Source of the DNA: Lentinula raphanica
Taxonomy: Eukaryota > Basidiomycota > Agaricomycetes > Agaricales > Omphalotaceae
Reading direction: 5' to 3'
DNA: 64,000 nucleotides
Assembly (NCBI GenBank): GCA_027919835.1
Contig: JANVFP010000008.1
Coordinates: forward strand, 1,302,001 to 1,366,000
A program made the position numbers and the translations under genes. Positions 1-13,204 of this stretch are shown here, piece after piece. The first letter of the stretch is position 1. Every line of letters begins with the position of its first letter. The notes under the pieces are model-generated. The model had not been told where the DNA came from, searched no databases, and saw only the letters and a program-made list of their open reading frames with translations.

Positions 1-1
1 A

Positions 2-502
2 CACAGGAGAAAGGTTCGTGTTTCGCGTTCGATTTCACGACATATAGGTGAACAACTACACAGTGAAATAAATGCCGACGTCGTTCTACTGGCACCTACC
101 CCCGCTACAGCCAATTACTACGTCAACTTTATCGGCCACGTCAAAAACTTCGATGGGCCAATAGTATTGAATGTGACTCATGACGAATCGACCCAGCCTG
201 TACCCCTCGACTTGCGCGTCCAGAATAACCAGGCGCCCTGCAATATCTCCTTAGACTCCAAATTCTCTGGCAACTACGACGTATCAACGAAATTGGCCAC
301 TGCTTCTGTCATCCTGACGCCGGACCTACACGATTACACCGGCGATGGAACTCGACAGATGCTGCCCGAGGTTGATACGATGAGTTCGAAGCATGGTTGG
401 ATTGGTTGGGGTTCACAACCTGCTCACTTCAATCCAAGGGAACAAGGCCAAGTGGTATTGGTGTCATCTCTTAGCCCTGTATCTTTATTAGTTGGTTCAT
501 AA
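2..502 (+). CDS. DUF7330-like hypothetical protein, 3' part only
   Basis: The reading frame is open from base 2 to the TAA at 500-502, so this is the C-terminal part of a gene that begins outside the window. The visible 166 residues form a beta-rich pattern: a stretch near the start reading INADVVLLAPTP, then FSGNYDVSTKLATASV, and a hydrophobic end VVLVSSLSPVSLLVGS. The F-G-x-F/Y-x-V-x-T spacing and the closing G-x-V-x-V-x-S strand resemble the fungal DUF7330 family, which is expanded in agaricomycetes and has no known function. No intron is needed in the visible part. The family match is from memory of the pattern, not from a search. A fragment of any other beta-sandwich protein is the alternative. 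Confidence 0.6.
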   Translation, partial: HRRKVRVSRSISRHIGEQLHSEINADVVLLAPTPATANYYVNFIGHVKNFDGPIVLNVTHDESTQPVPLDLRVQNNQAPCNISLDSKFSGNYDVSTKLATASVILTPDLHDYTGDGTRQMLPEVDTMSSKHGWIGWGSQPAHFNPREQGQVVLVSSLSPVSLLVGS

Positions 503-1032
503 TCTAGGATTCAGGATGTTTATTGTAGTTGTACGTAGGGCAGTGTAGATTGACTGCTGTATCATATTTCTTCGACATGGATCTAGGATAGTATCTTAAC
601 CTCTGCGGTTGTCATCATGCACTCATGAATGACACTACCTACCGGCTACATCATTTGGTGAGTAAAATCAACACGCCGGTGGGATTTTCCGACAAATCGG
701 CCACAATCTCACTCGTCAATATTTTCAGTTTCTCAACCTGATACCACCTAAGTACTCACGGGGCGGGACCGACCTCAACCTTTGACTCTCTTCAACGTTT
801 TTTGACGTCCAGCAAAGTCAGAAAACGGTGAAGCTTCGCAAGCGGAACATTGATAAACACAAATCCCGTAACCGGACTTTGTTTTCAATGGCGTGATGGT
901 GTTCTCATGCTTGCGAAGTTCCCATTATGATCTCAACATAAACATGATTGCGCAGTTGCAAACCTTCATCTTCCCCGAAGCTTTTCATACTTCTTCTTCC
1001 TGTCGGACGTGCCAGAATCTACCTCAACTGCA
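503..1032. other. Intergenic; 3' flank and promoter of the ATP sulfurylase gene
   Basis: I see no coding signal here. The stretch must hold the 3' end of the preceding gene and the promoter of the sulfurylase gene. The pyrimidine-rich run at about 955-1020 just before the start codon is typical of basidiomycete core promoters. I did not find a clear CACGTG (Cbf1/Met4-type) site. Confidence 0.5.
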
Positions 1033-3296
<2,264 letters not shown>

Positions 3297-3636
3297 GTTG
3301 TATCCGTACTATGAATTTACTCAACGTCTACATACAAGATATTTGATTAAAGCTTAGATTTCTCGTATGTTAGCTTGTTGGAACTGATCATGATGAGATT
3401 GTTCTCCTTCGTGATAGCCTCCACTACTCCTGCACGAAAATGTTGCGACAAAATTTTGCAACTGGGATGTGGGCGGATGAAAGCCGTATAGCGCCTTGCG
3501 AGCGCCTAAACTAGCGCCAGATTAGTAAGCTATGTGTGGCATCGCTGATTCAATTTCACCGCTGCTTGGCATCATCTCTCATCGACTCCATCACCTTCAT
3601 ATCTTTTCCTGCTTTGTTCTTTCTTCACGTTTCATC
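3297..3636. other. Intergenic between MET3 and KIN17
   Basis: No gene is supported. It contains the 3' flank of the sulfurylase and the promoter of KIN17; the last 80 bases are pyrimidine-rich, as expected just upstream of a basidiomycete start codon. Confidence 0.5.
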
Positions 3637-4681
3637 ATGCCTCGCGCTGAAGGTTTGAACTACTACTGGAAGCTCTGCACAATTGCTGACTGTTCCCTAC
3701 ACTCTTAGTTGGTACTCCCAAGTATGTTGCCAACAAGATGAAGTCCAAGGGACTTCAACGACTCCGTTGGTACTGCCAAGTTTGCGAGAAACAATGCCGC
3801 GATGAGAATGGATTCAAATGTCATGCCGCATCGGAATCTCACCTTCGCCAGATGCTCGTCGTAGGAGAGCATGCAGGAAAGCACATCTCAAACTTCTCTC
3901 AGGAGTTTCAGTCAACTTTCGTCGCTCTCTTATCAAGGCGGTTCGTCCACGCTTGAACTGCCTGCATGAACTCAATACTGACTACTATCATTGACAGCTT
4001 CGGTACAAAGCGAGTACGCGCCAACCAAGTTTATCAAGAATACATAGCCGATAAACATCACTTGCACATGAATTCTACCCGCTGGGTAACTCTGACGGAG
4101 TTCGTGAAGCATCTTGGAAGAACTGGTGTGGCCAGAGTCGATGAGACAGAGAAGGGTTGGTTCATAGCTTGGATTGACAATAGTCCCAAAGCCCTTGCCA
4201 AAGCTGTACGTCCGTCACACCCTGATGTCGATAGCAATTGTTAAATCTCATGCAGGAAGCATCCATGAAGAAAGAGAGAGCCACAGTTTCCGACGAGCAA
4301 CGAGAGCGAATGCTCATTGCGGAGCAGATCGAACGTGCTGCTGCTGAAGCCGGTCCCTCTCAATCAGAAACACCCCCAGAAAACTTGGGTCTGCAGAGGG
4401 ATGAACGAGCCGAAAAAGTTGTTCTCTCTCTGGCTGCGAAGCCCGTGGAGTCAGCTAGCAGCTCAGCAGTTCTAAATCCTCCCCTGAAACTAAATGCTCT
4501 GAAGATGAATCCATTGAAATCTGCTGTAAATCCTCTTAAACAGCCGAATGTCTTCAAGACATCGAGTTCGAGTGAGAAGGATTCCAAGAAACGAGCTGCA
4601 CCTATGTCTGCCGCCGAGCGTTTGATCATCGAAGAACAAGAGAGGAAACGTCGACGTATGGACAGGGAAGGATTAAACTGA
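3637..4681 (+). CDS. KIN17: Kin17-like zinc-finger DNA/RNA-binding protein
   Basis: Nuclear protein linked to DNA damage response, replication and pre-mRNA splicing in other eukaryotes. Four exons (3637-3652, 3709-3940, 3998-4205, 4256-4681) make 293 residues in frame; the first exon is only 16 nt. The protein opens MPRAEVGTPKYVANKMKSKG, followed by one C2H2-type finger (WYCQVCEKQCRDENGFKCH, with the second His in SESH), then the conserved winged-helix block containing SNFSQEF and NSTRWVTLTEFVKHLG. The tail is charged and low complexity, ending KRRRMDREGLN. Animal Kin17 is longer because it has a C-terminal SH3-like tandem; that part is absent here, as in other fungal homologues. It converges on U2SURP with 75 bp between the stop codons. 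Both products have links to RNA processing, but the adjacency alone proves nothing. Confidence 0.92.
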
Positions 4682-4756
4682 ACATTCGTGTACATTGTAG
4701 TGTAAGCTAGTCTAGACATCATTTTACAGAACAAACCATGGTGGAAAATGTGAACA

Positions 4757-7474
4757 TTATGATATTGGTTCGCCGTCCGAATCTTCAGTTGCTGAATGAC
4801 CGGAATGATCCATTGGTGCTCCATCCACATCGCCCATTGGTTCCCCATCTACATCCTCCATAGGGGTACCGTCTACATCCTCCATAGGTGCTCCATCCAC
4901 GTCATCCATAGGTGCACCGTCTACATCTTCCATAGGAGCGCCATCTACATCATCCATGGGTGCACCATCAATGCCATCCCCGATCTGTGCATCGTTCAGA
5001 GGAGCACCATCGAGATCCTCGTTCACAAAGGCGTCAGAGGCAGATTCTGTAGCAGCTTTGAAAGTGCTAGTGGTAAATCTCGAAGGCAATTTAGCAGATT
5101 CAGCCTTGTCTTCATCCTCTGCCATCTCCATCTTCTCAGTTTTGTCTTCCATAGACATCCCTTCCAACCGAACACGAAGCTCTGATGTGAATGCCGGGGG
5201 AAACACGATCCAATCCTCCCAGATATCAACGACTGTCGTTATTTGCTTTTTGAATGTTTCCGCTGTTATCCTTCCTGGGAAAGAATGATAGATATTGCTG
5301 AGATGGTCAAATACGATACCCAGGCGAGATTGAAACTCTTGGCGATATTTCCACGCGCTGGGGACAGTGGCAGCAGAGTTGTGCAGGATGTCGCAGATCA
5401 GATACAAACGGGCTACTTTCCGAGGTACTGGTGTTCCTTCTACCAGCAGTGAGGCAACGATGATATCAGCTATCTAAATAATATATTTCAGTACTAACCA
5501 AGCTATGAGCTGCAATTTCGACATCATACCTCATGAGCAGCCTCAGCGTGCTCTAGACAGAAAGCCATACATCGGGCAACTTCGCCTCTCTTCCCAGAGA
5601 GAGCTCGTAGCATGGCTTCAAACCTCCTCCGCGCTAATCTCCCTAGCGTGGTCTTCCGTATCCGTTCCCGTTCGGATTCTTCTGCAGAATCAGTCGAATA
5701 CACAGAGTTGTAACCCTAGATTGAATCAAATAAGCCATGTACGAATCCAAACATTGTAGTAACATTTGCAAACCTCGTCATTGAATTCTGGTGACATAGA
5801 TCGTTCATCTTCAACGAGATTTCGATAAAACTTGTGCCGCCGACCCTACTCAGCATTAGTAAGTGACGATGAGGGAATTAGAAAGAGATGTGGTCACATT
5901 TTTTCGTAGAAATGTATATTTGGGGTTGTTTTCTTCACATTTCAGTAAATTTTCTTCATACTCCCGGCCATGTCCTTTGACTTCGACAGCAACAGCACGA
6001 ATGAACACGTCTGTGACCGTCTCTTCCTCAGGGTCCGGCGTAGGTGAGCGGCGACTTCTTCTTGGTGAATGCCCTCTGTGGCGTGGAGAGTATGAACGGT
6101 TGCGTTCACGAGAACGTCCCTGTCTTCGATATGTTCTATCCGCGCTCCGACTCCGACTCCGACTTCGGTACTTGGATCGTGGATCATTTGACACTGGAAA
6201 GATTGAGCGAACGTCCTCGCACTAGACGTTCTGACACTCACCATACATCGGTTTAGCAGCGATAGGAACTGCTTTACTCCAACCGACTCGCAACACAGAG
6301 CCTCCCCAATCAAGACCGTCAAACTCCCTGAGCGCTTCCTCCGCATCCTTTCTTGTCATGAAAGACACAAACCCACTGAGTCCGCTGTTTTTACTCCTCC
6401 TTGTGGCGGTCATGTCTGCGCCAGGACCAACAGTACCATCACCGCGTGGCCACATAATTTTCACCTGCAATGAATGAGAAAAACAAAGAGCTGCGAGACG
6501 GGTTGACTTACGGATCCTACGGGCCCTGCGCGCGCGAAGAAGTTTCCCAGTGATTGCTCAGTGACGTTGGGAGGTAGATTGGCCACGAATACATTGGAAG
6601 TCTGCAAATAAGTTAGCATAACCCGACATAAGAATCGAACTGGAGTACCTGAGGATCCCCGCGATCTTTGCTTCCGCTTTGTCCCTCATATGCTACGGAT
6701 ATTCATGAACCAAAACCCCTTATGCTATGATTAAGCCATACCAGCAAGTGCAGTGACGGAACGACCTTGAGCTGTGTGGGAGCCCTACTTAGAGCGGTTT
6801 ACTGAAATCAATAAGGAGGACTTACAATTCCGAGAATATTTAGCTTCTCGTTCAGCTTGGTCTCTTCAAAGACAAGTCAGCGACTGCATACTGTAGCAAG
6901 GTCTTATACAAACTTTTTGATTTCTTCAAGGAAAGCATCCATTGCCCTTTTCCCCTTGGGTTTGGGAGCATTATGAGCAGGTGGAGAGCTTGACTTGATG
7001 CACTTCAGTTCCTAAACCAAAAACAACCAAGCAAGGATGATATACATACCCTTGATTTATGTGATCGTTCTTGCTGAAATCCTCTGACAGCAGGCATATA
7101 TTTCGAGCCAGATTCTGCCTTGACGAAATGACCGCTAGTAGATTTCTTGCTCACATCTTCGCCTTCAAACGCATCAATAAATTCAGCATAGGCCTTTGCC
7201 GCATTCACTTCCTCTTCGCGCTTTTTGGCCTCCGCCGCTTCATGCTCTTTCTCTCTACGAGATTTACGATGTGTGCCAGCAGCGTACTGGGACAGTTTTG
7301 CATCGTCGACGGCGACTTTGGGCTACGTTCATGAGAAAGAAGAGAAGGTCAGTGCTGAGGTTCAGATGGAGATAATTCGACCAGTCGCACTGGAAACGAA
7401 GGCGGTTCCTCATCGTCGTTGTCGTCAAAAAATGCAGATAATTTTGAAGGACCCGGTTTTGCTTTTCTGTCCAT
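4757..7474 (-). CDS. U2SURP: U2 snRNP-associated SURP motif protein (SR140-like)
   Basis: Spliceosomal protein associated with the U2 snRNP, nuclear. Reading from the minus strand, the start MDRKAKPGPSKLSAFFDD lies at 7474. After a first intron comes a charged helix (AKKREEEVNAAKAYAEFIDA FEG region), then an RRM (VKIMWPRGDG, GFVSFMTRKDAEEAL, VGWSKAVPIA), a SURP-type module (IRAVAVEVKGHGREYEE, ENNPKYTFL), and a CID domain (YLICDILHNS, TVVDIWEDWIVFPP). The protein ends in tandem DGAPM repeats, which matches the DVDGVP-rich tail of animal U2SURP. This domain order is diagnostic. There are many introns; those between 5,400 and 7,340 were placed only approximately. An RS-like stretch (KYRSRSRSRSADRTYRR) also shows at about 6,150, but that reading may be in intron or a wrong frame. 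Confidence 0.88.
4802..4969 (-). repeat. 24-nt minisatellite encoding seven DGxPMxxV octapeptides
   Basis: Seven tandem 24-nt units sit inside the last exon of U2SURP. On the coding strand they read as octapeptides DGAPMDDV, DGAPMEDV, DGAPMDDV, DGAPMEDV, DGTPMEDV, DGEPMGDV and DGAPMDHS. The alternation of D and E and the divergence of the last three units show the array is old and partly degenerate. The antisense frames of the array stay open and make spurious ORFs on the plus strand. Confidence 0.93.
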
Positions 7475-7702
7475 GGTCGTCGTAGCAAATTGAGCGCTCG
7501 TAAATTGTTCACACGATGTGTATTCGATTGGACTTCGACACCAGCTGAGCTTTACACTGACTTTACAGGTCAATATCTGTCGATATATACATTACTTTCC
7601 AGTCGTAGCTGTATACAATATACTACTCCAGTACAGATATACTACCGTTGCCAGACCGTAGCGAGATAGATGAGGATACAAGTAGGAGCACATAGGAAGT
7701 GA

Positions 7703-10281
7703 TCACATCATCATCATACTTCCAAGACCACCTTGCACGTATGCCATGGGCCTCATGGGAGGATGTGGTGTAGCCTCAAATTGGAAATATTGTTGTTCGC
7801 CGCACGAGTCAATACGGACCTGATGATGGGTTTAGTCGCCAGAAACCGGGGAAAGAAGCAAGAGTTCACTAACATAGGCCCCTTTGTTCCCAGCTTGATC
7901 GACATAATTAGGTGCGGAAAAGACCTTCGTGGACAATGTACAGCTGGACTCAAAACGAAGGTTCTAAAGAGCTTACCGTGGTACAAAGACCGTCGTGCTC
8001 GATCTGGTAACCATCTTGGGTGGACAGTAAGCAAAGGCCGGCGTAAAGCAAGCAAAGAGACAACTCACTTTGCCGCACTTCGTGGCTTCGGAGAATGCCT
8101 GATACGCCGTTCAATGTGCACCATCTTTTCGTTACATCAGGACCAAAAGCTATTCCAACGCCCTGCAGTATGCCATGAGTTGAGCATCACTTGATTGTGA
8201 TATTGAATGTGAACGTACCCGCTTGCTGGGACCTCGTCCAGGTGCTTCTTGAGGGTCAGTCCACAAAAGCTGGACAGGAATAAGCCGAAGTCGTCGCAAT
8301 TCAGTGAAAGATCTGAATTTACCTCGCCTGTAAAGGAATAGATTTCATCAGCGATAACGAACTGAAATGCGTGAGGTAGGAAAAGTGTACGAACACATCA
8401 AGCCTTGCTGTCCAGGTTGTCTGCCAACACGAGGTATTTTGCGTATATCCTCCAGCGTGACTTCGTCCTTACTGAATAGACCACCATGGACGACAAAGAA
8501 TCGTCTTCGTCCTTGCGGTGATAAGATATCCTGTGCTTTCTTGATTTTAGGAGGTTGTGTGGGACAAATGAGTGTTGCCAAAGGTACTTCAAGCCGTCGT
8601 ATCACATGAGGTTAGATGAAAGGATACCGCGGAGAAAAAGTGAAGACATGAAACGTACATGTTGTGAAAACATGGGCGAAGAGCTGAAAAAAGATGATAT
8701 CATAACTCAACATGGTATTCGTGGGTTTCGAGGACGAACCCACTGACTTTGTATGACTGATCACCATGTTTGTGCTTCGCCTCGCCCTCAAATCCATACG
8801 TGCTGTTCATGTCCTTTGCTTCGTGGTTACCCCTGTTGATATACATATAGTTTGGATAGAGCCCTTTGAACATGCATCAGTCCAGTGAACAGCTTCGCGT
8901 GAGAAGTCCTCACACTTGTAGGCAAACGCAGTGAGGATAACTTCTATTGACCAAGAACCTCGGTCCACCAAATCGCCATTCATCAGCAGGTAGTGTTTTG
9001 GATCAGGCCTTCCTGTTAACGAATACAAATGAAGCAAATCATAGAATTGCCCTGTTAAAGCAAAGTACGTGAGACGGAGCAAGAGCTGTTATCAAGGCTG
9101 TATCATTCAGCAAACCATCACTTACCGTGGACGTCCCCAATTACATCGCAAGTCGCGCCTTCAGCAATGTCAACGGTGACCAAACTTTCCTCCTTAAAGA
9201 AATGTTCGTATGCTCCCAGTACTATTTCCCAAACGTATCGTTTGGGTAATGTCTTGCCATTCTTGAACCATTCTACCATCCCCTCGACAAAATCGGATGT
9301 TATCTGATATTTGCCTTCATCTGTAACGTCAAGTTTTGGACCACTGTAAGACTTGTCGAGTTCGCAGCCACCTAAAAAAATGTGTTGAACCAATAGATAA
9401 CTAAGAGAGAGAATCGAGGCGATACAAACGTACCCTCGGCGATGATTTCACGACATCTATCAACAGGATTCTTCTCGCCTTCAAGTTCTATTGCCTAGAC
9501 CTGACTTAGATGGCATGCACTTTGCCCAAGAGTATATCTCCACACCTTCTCAAACTCGAGCTTTCGAAAGAGTTTTTGCGTTGCCTGTAACTGAGTCCTG
9601 ACGATATCGTTTTTTGGTTCCAGAGCCAGAACCTTTTTGAAATCCGAGATAGATTTCTGGTGGTTTAGAGTTTGCAGGTAGCATGTCCCTCGTCTGGGTC
9701 AATGAGTCGATGTATACAAACCAGAGATGGGAAGCTTTGCGATTACCGATAGTAGGCCTTGGCATATTTTGGATCCAACTTGATTGCTTGACCTGTTCAA
9801 ACCCCCCGCGCACACGATACAATTTAAAGTTGATAACTCTGTGAGAAAAAAGCTTCGCGATAGACACAAAACGCGTTGGGACCCACTAGCATCAGATATG
9901 GCGTAGCCAAATTCTTCCAGTTTCATACGAGCATAAGCGCGATTGCACCAGAGCGTAGGTTCATTAGGGTTTTTCTCAATTGCTTCACTGTAAAGACGGG
10001 CTGCGTTTGGGAAATCATGACCTAGATAGTAACAGATTCGAAAGAGATGATGGATAATGTTAGATTGCTTGTTGAAGGTTTAGAACACAGGGCTAGAACA
10101 CACTGGTGAATGCCTGATTCGCTTGAGCTTTGAGCTTTGCGGCTGCTGCTATATCAGCCTCTGATACGGGAACGAGAGCTTCTCCTAGACTGAGGGTATC
10201 TAGCTGAGGTGAGGGCGCAGAGGAAGGAGGGGTAGAGGCCGAAGACGTAGGTGAAGATGGAGTTGAACTCGTATCGCTCAT
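7703..10281 (-). CDS. PPT1: Serine/threonine protein phosphatase 5 (TPR-PPP)
   Basis: Phosphoprotein phosphatase of the PP5/Ppt1 type, which binds Hsp90 through its TPRs and dephosphorylates chaperone clients and co-chaperones. On the minus strand it starts [16 protein letters not shown] with a Ser/Pro-rich leader of about 35 residues. TPR repeats follow ([38 protein letters not shown]). The linker [17 protein letters not shown] leads into the PPP catalytic domain: GDVHGQ (GDxHG), [11 protein letters not shown] (GDxxDRG, here with Leu for the usual Phe), the GNHEAKDM motif and VVHGGLFS. The C-terminus is [14 protein letters not shown]. About twelve introns; the start was chosen as the first ATG in frame with the TPR region. 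The gene lies head-to-tail upstream of U2SURP. Confidence 0.93.
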
Positions 10282-10521
10282 TTCAACGTCAGGGAGGATG
10301 GAAAACCAAAACAACGATTTCTTTCTCACGCATTGTAACGACGGTCGATGCAGATGGAACACTGAAGAAGATTTCATTCCTCGCAGAGGTATGATACATA
10401 AATAGTGGGTTTAAATATGGTGATAGGATATAATCAACTGTCGTAGTGATGCGTATAACGGAAAAGGAACGTAGTCATAGAAGGATATGTGCGTAAAAGG
10501 AGCGTCGAAAAGCTCATTATT

Positions 10522-11794
10522 TTAATCAGAGGAGCAAACGTCGAGGTTGTGGTACACGCCAAGATCGTCAGAGTACGCATTGACGTTCTGGATCCAACCG
10601 TTGAGGTACTGATGAAGGCTGGATACAATGGTGAGCAAAAACAGAGATGCAACCATGAAAATTTGAAACTGACTAGTCAAGATTGTTCTGGCACCTGCAG
10701 CATGAAGTTGAAGCAGCCGCAGTTGCATCGTCCTAAAGACGGACAGTGCATGATCAATATTCAGAATGTTTGGGACATTAGCATTCTTATCATTATCACT
10801 TACATATGTCATGCCTTTATACCATCCATTGTACGAACCGATGGAAAGCAGTACATCACCATTGTAGCTGTCCAAAAGAGTTTTGAAGTACTGAGCCCCA
10901 GTCTTGATATTGTAGTCGACGTCGAGGCAGTTGCCATTGGGAGCGTCCGTGCACTTGTCCGGGGTGAGCTGCATGAGACCTTGTTCGCCTCCGCCTCCGA
11001 CAGTCGAAGCGTCACAAGAAGACTAGAAAAAATGAATCACATGTTGTTGAGCGATTTAAGAGAGAATTACCTCTTGCATTGCGAACGACGCGATCATTAT
11101 GGGAGGAATACCAAACTGTTGTCCGTATTCGTAGAATATGTCGGTGTACTGACTGCAAGCGCTGAAGGGAGTGTTCGCTTCCTGAAGAGCGGTCGCAAAA
11201 TCCTTGACGATGAGTTCATCAATGGTGACATAAGTAGGATTCCATCCGCTGTCGCTAACACCACAGTTCAACCAGTAGATGTTTCCATTGGGACCACTCT
11301 GAGAGGTGATATCCACTGATATGAAACTTGAGTATCAGTAAAACCGAGCAATTTTCTGGAAGAAAATTCTTACACGTAGCACCGATATCACCACAAGTGG
11401 AAACTACTGATAGAAGGCTCCCAGTGCTGCTGTTAGTTCCGGTAGCAGACGAAGACTGGGTTGGTGCAGCTGCAGAGGAAGAATAAGCAGAAGAAGAGTG
11501 AGCCGATACCGAAGACGAGGTAGGGCTGGGCGCATAGGAAGAGCTATACTGGGCTGCGTCATCAACCTATTGACCGTAGATGAGTCGAGGTACAATGCCG
11601 AGTTGATTTCAGCTTACGCCAGTAGATGTAGTCGTCCCATCGCGACTTTTGCACCGCTTCATGACTGGATTATTACGAGCATGAATAGCACGGCGAGCAT
11701 GATGGAATCTAGCTCCGAGTTCGTGAGAGTTAGATGCAACGACAGTAGTGACTGCGGCACAAAAGAAAGCAAAAGTGAACGAATGACTCCTCAT
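10522..11794 (-). CDS. Secreted lysozyme / lytic-transglycosylase-like protein
   Basis: Probably cleaves peptidoglycan or a similar glycan outside the cell; the activity is inferred. The minus-strand protein begins MRSHSFTFAFFCAAVTTVVA, a clear signal peptide. A Ser/Ala/Thr-rich linker of about 60 residues follows, then a lysozyme-fold domain. Visible there are GNIYWLNCGVSDSGW, FGIPPIMIASFAMQES (the Glu-Ser of SLT/GH23-type enzymes, split by an intron after the Glu codon), GEQGLMQLTPDKC (GxMQ motif), the helix IKTGAQYFKTLL and GSYNGWYKGMTY. Two introns near the 3' end restore the C-terminus DATAAASTSCC ... YLHQYLNGW ... YHNLDVCSSD. Several cysteines fit an extracellular protein. Similar proteins with this architecture occur across agaricomycetes; I recognise the fold by motif only. 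Confidence 0.78.
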
Positions 11795-12982
11795 AACTGA
11801 CAATTTCGACGGAAGCAAAGGGGGAAAAGGGGGGAAAGAAAGAAGAAACCAGCCATATTCTGTTGACCGGACCTTTATATATGTTTCATGTACGCGAAGA
11901 GAGATTTTTGCCAGCGAAAATTGAAGCTTGTAGCCAAGCGATGCTGTGAGCTCGTATGGAAATGCCAAAAATTCACTGATCCGCCCAATGACCGTCGGGT
12001 CGGCATGGTTTCGGCATGGTACACAACGGCCTTCCTTCCCCGCTCTGCCCCGGAGTTCTCACTCCCAGAGTCAGCCAGAGTCCCAGTCACATCTAGTCAC
12101 ATCTTCGACGGCGCAAGCTCTCGGGCAAGACAAGTCAGGGACCTAGGCTATGTCCAATCTATTATCTGAGGGGTTGGTGAGAATGATGAAAGGACCTACA
12201 TAGTACAGGCTACAGCTCAGTACAGCTGAAGAACAGCACATTTGATCATCGAAGCAGATTTTCTCATTGACCAATGACAAAATGACTTGTACGATTGCAG
12301 TACAAGATGAGAGCGTACTAAAGCTGCGTAGAGGAATTGAAAGACAGAGTTGAGTACATAGCCTAATTCATCCTTCTCGCCGTTTGTGAGGGAAAAAACG
12401 GAACAATTCTACACCGGATTGCGCAAGAGTGGCACAGAATTGAACGAACTCATTGTTCGCAGAGTATGACTTGTTGCCGGAACATCACAAGAAAAAACAT
12501 GTCTAAATTGACTCATTCGGAACTCTACAGCGTCCGAACGGGGAGAACTCAGACGAAAGGGAGACAGAGATATCCCCCGACTCGCCAGAAACTTGGGAAC
12601 AGGAGCCTCAAAGTGTAGATTAAGAGCGCTAAGTAAGTTCAGTGTTCGATTTTCCTTCGACTTTGGGGTACAAGTTGACTGTTGAAGTCGTTTCCGAGTA
12701 AAGCCGAAAAAGGTTAACCGGAGCTTTCGGACGGAAAGTGAGTCATGTCACGAGTCACAGGGACGGAGTCACAAGGGACCTGCGAGTCAGACTGGCAGTG
12801 CAAAGCTAACAATCTTTTAAACCAGCCAGCCTCGCCTCCATTCGACAGAGATTTTCATAAATAACTCCTCTGCTTTATTTCTGAAGATTCCTAGCTTATC
12901 CACACAAGAGTTGTTCTTCAGAGAACAGTTTTTGTGACCGGCAGTCCCCAAGGACAGCCGAACTCGACCTACTTGGCCCAAA
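11795..12982. other. Large divergent intergenic region with no supported gene
   Basis: About 1.2 kb separates the secreted lysozyme-like gene (minus) from the upstream ORF of the cyclin gene (plus). It begins with a purine/pyrimidine-asymmetric run (about 11,815-11,850). ORFs here are short, overlap on both strands and show no motif. The length suggests extensive regulatory sequence or a long cyclin leader. Confidence 0.5.
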
Positions 12983-13123
12983 ATGTCTTGCGTCAAATCA
13001 CTCCGTTATCCCCAGCCGTCCCTCGACCAGCCCTCCATGTTCAGCCAAATTTCCCAGTCTTCTACGTCCACCCTCTATCTTGTCGCCCCAACTAGTTTGA
13101 ATGTATTATACAGCCTTATCTGA
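12983..13123 (+). promoter_or_regulatory. Upstream ORF (46 codons) in the leader of the cyclin gene
   Basis: An ATG in a good context (CAAAATGTC) opens a 46-codon frame, MSCVKSLRYPQPSLDQPSMF at its start, ending at TGA 13121-13123. It lies 81 bases before the cyclin ATG and is in the same frame; after the TGA the frame stays open to the main start. It could be a translational uORF or a missed first exon joined by a short intron that removes the TGA. No ordinary-length intron with matching phase was found by eye. Confidence 0.5.
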
Positions 13124-13204
13124 ATCTCCTACAAGTACCCAACTCTATATTTTCTCTACTCGCCTCTCTCGGCCTTCTCATACACCCAACTCAACCAACG
13201 ACAC

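Noticed and set aside
4796..5288. Plus-strand ORFs rich in Ile/His/Cys repeats over the U2SURP tail
   Set aside because: They are antisense shadows of the 24-nt coding minisatellite.
6222..6346. Frameshift in the U2SURP RRM region
   Set aside because: The frame change coincides with GT-AG introns, and the RRM words are intact on either side.
10522..10974. Unspliced 150-codon frame at the 3' end of the lysozyme-like gene, with an apparent membrane segment
   Set aside because: The hydrophobic part is an intron; splicing two introns gives a Cys-rich end joined to YLHQYLNGW that fits the rest of the protein better.
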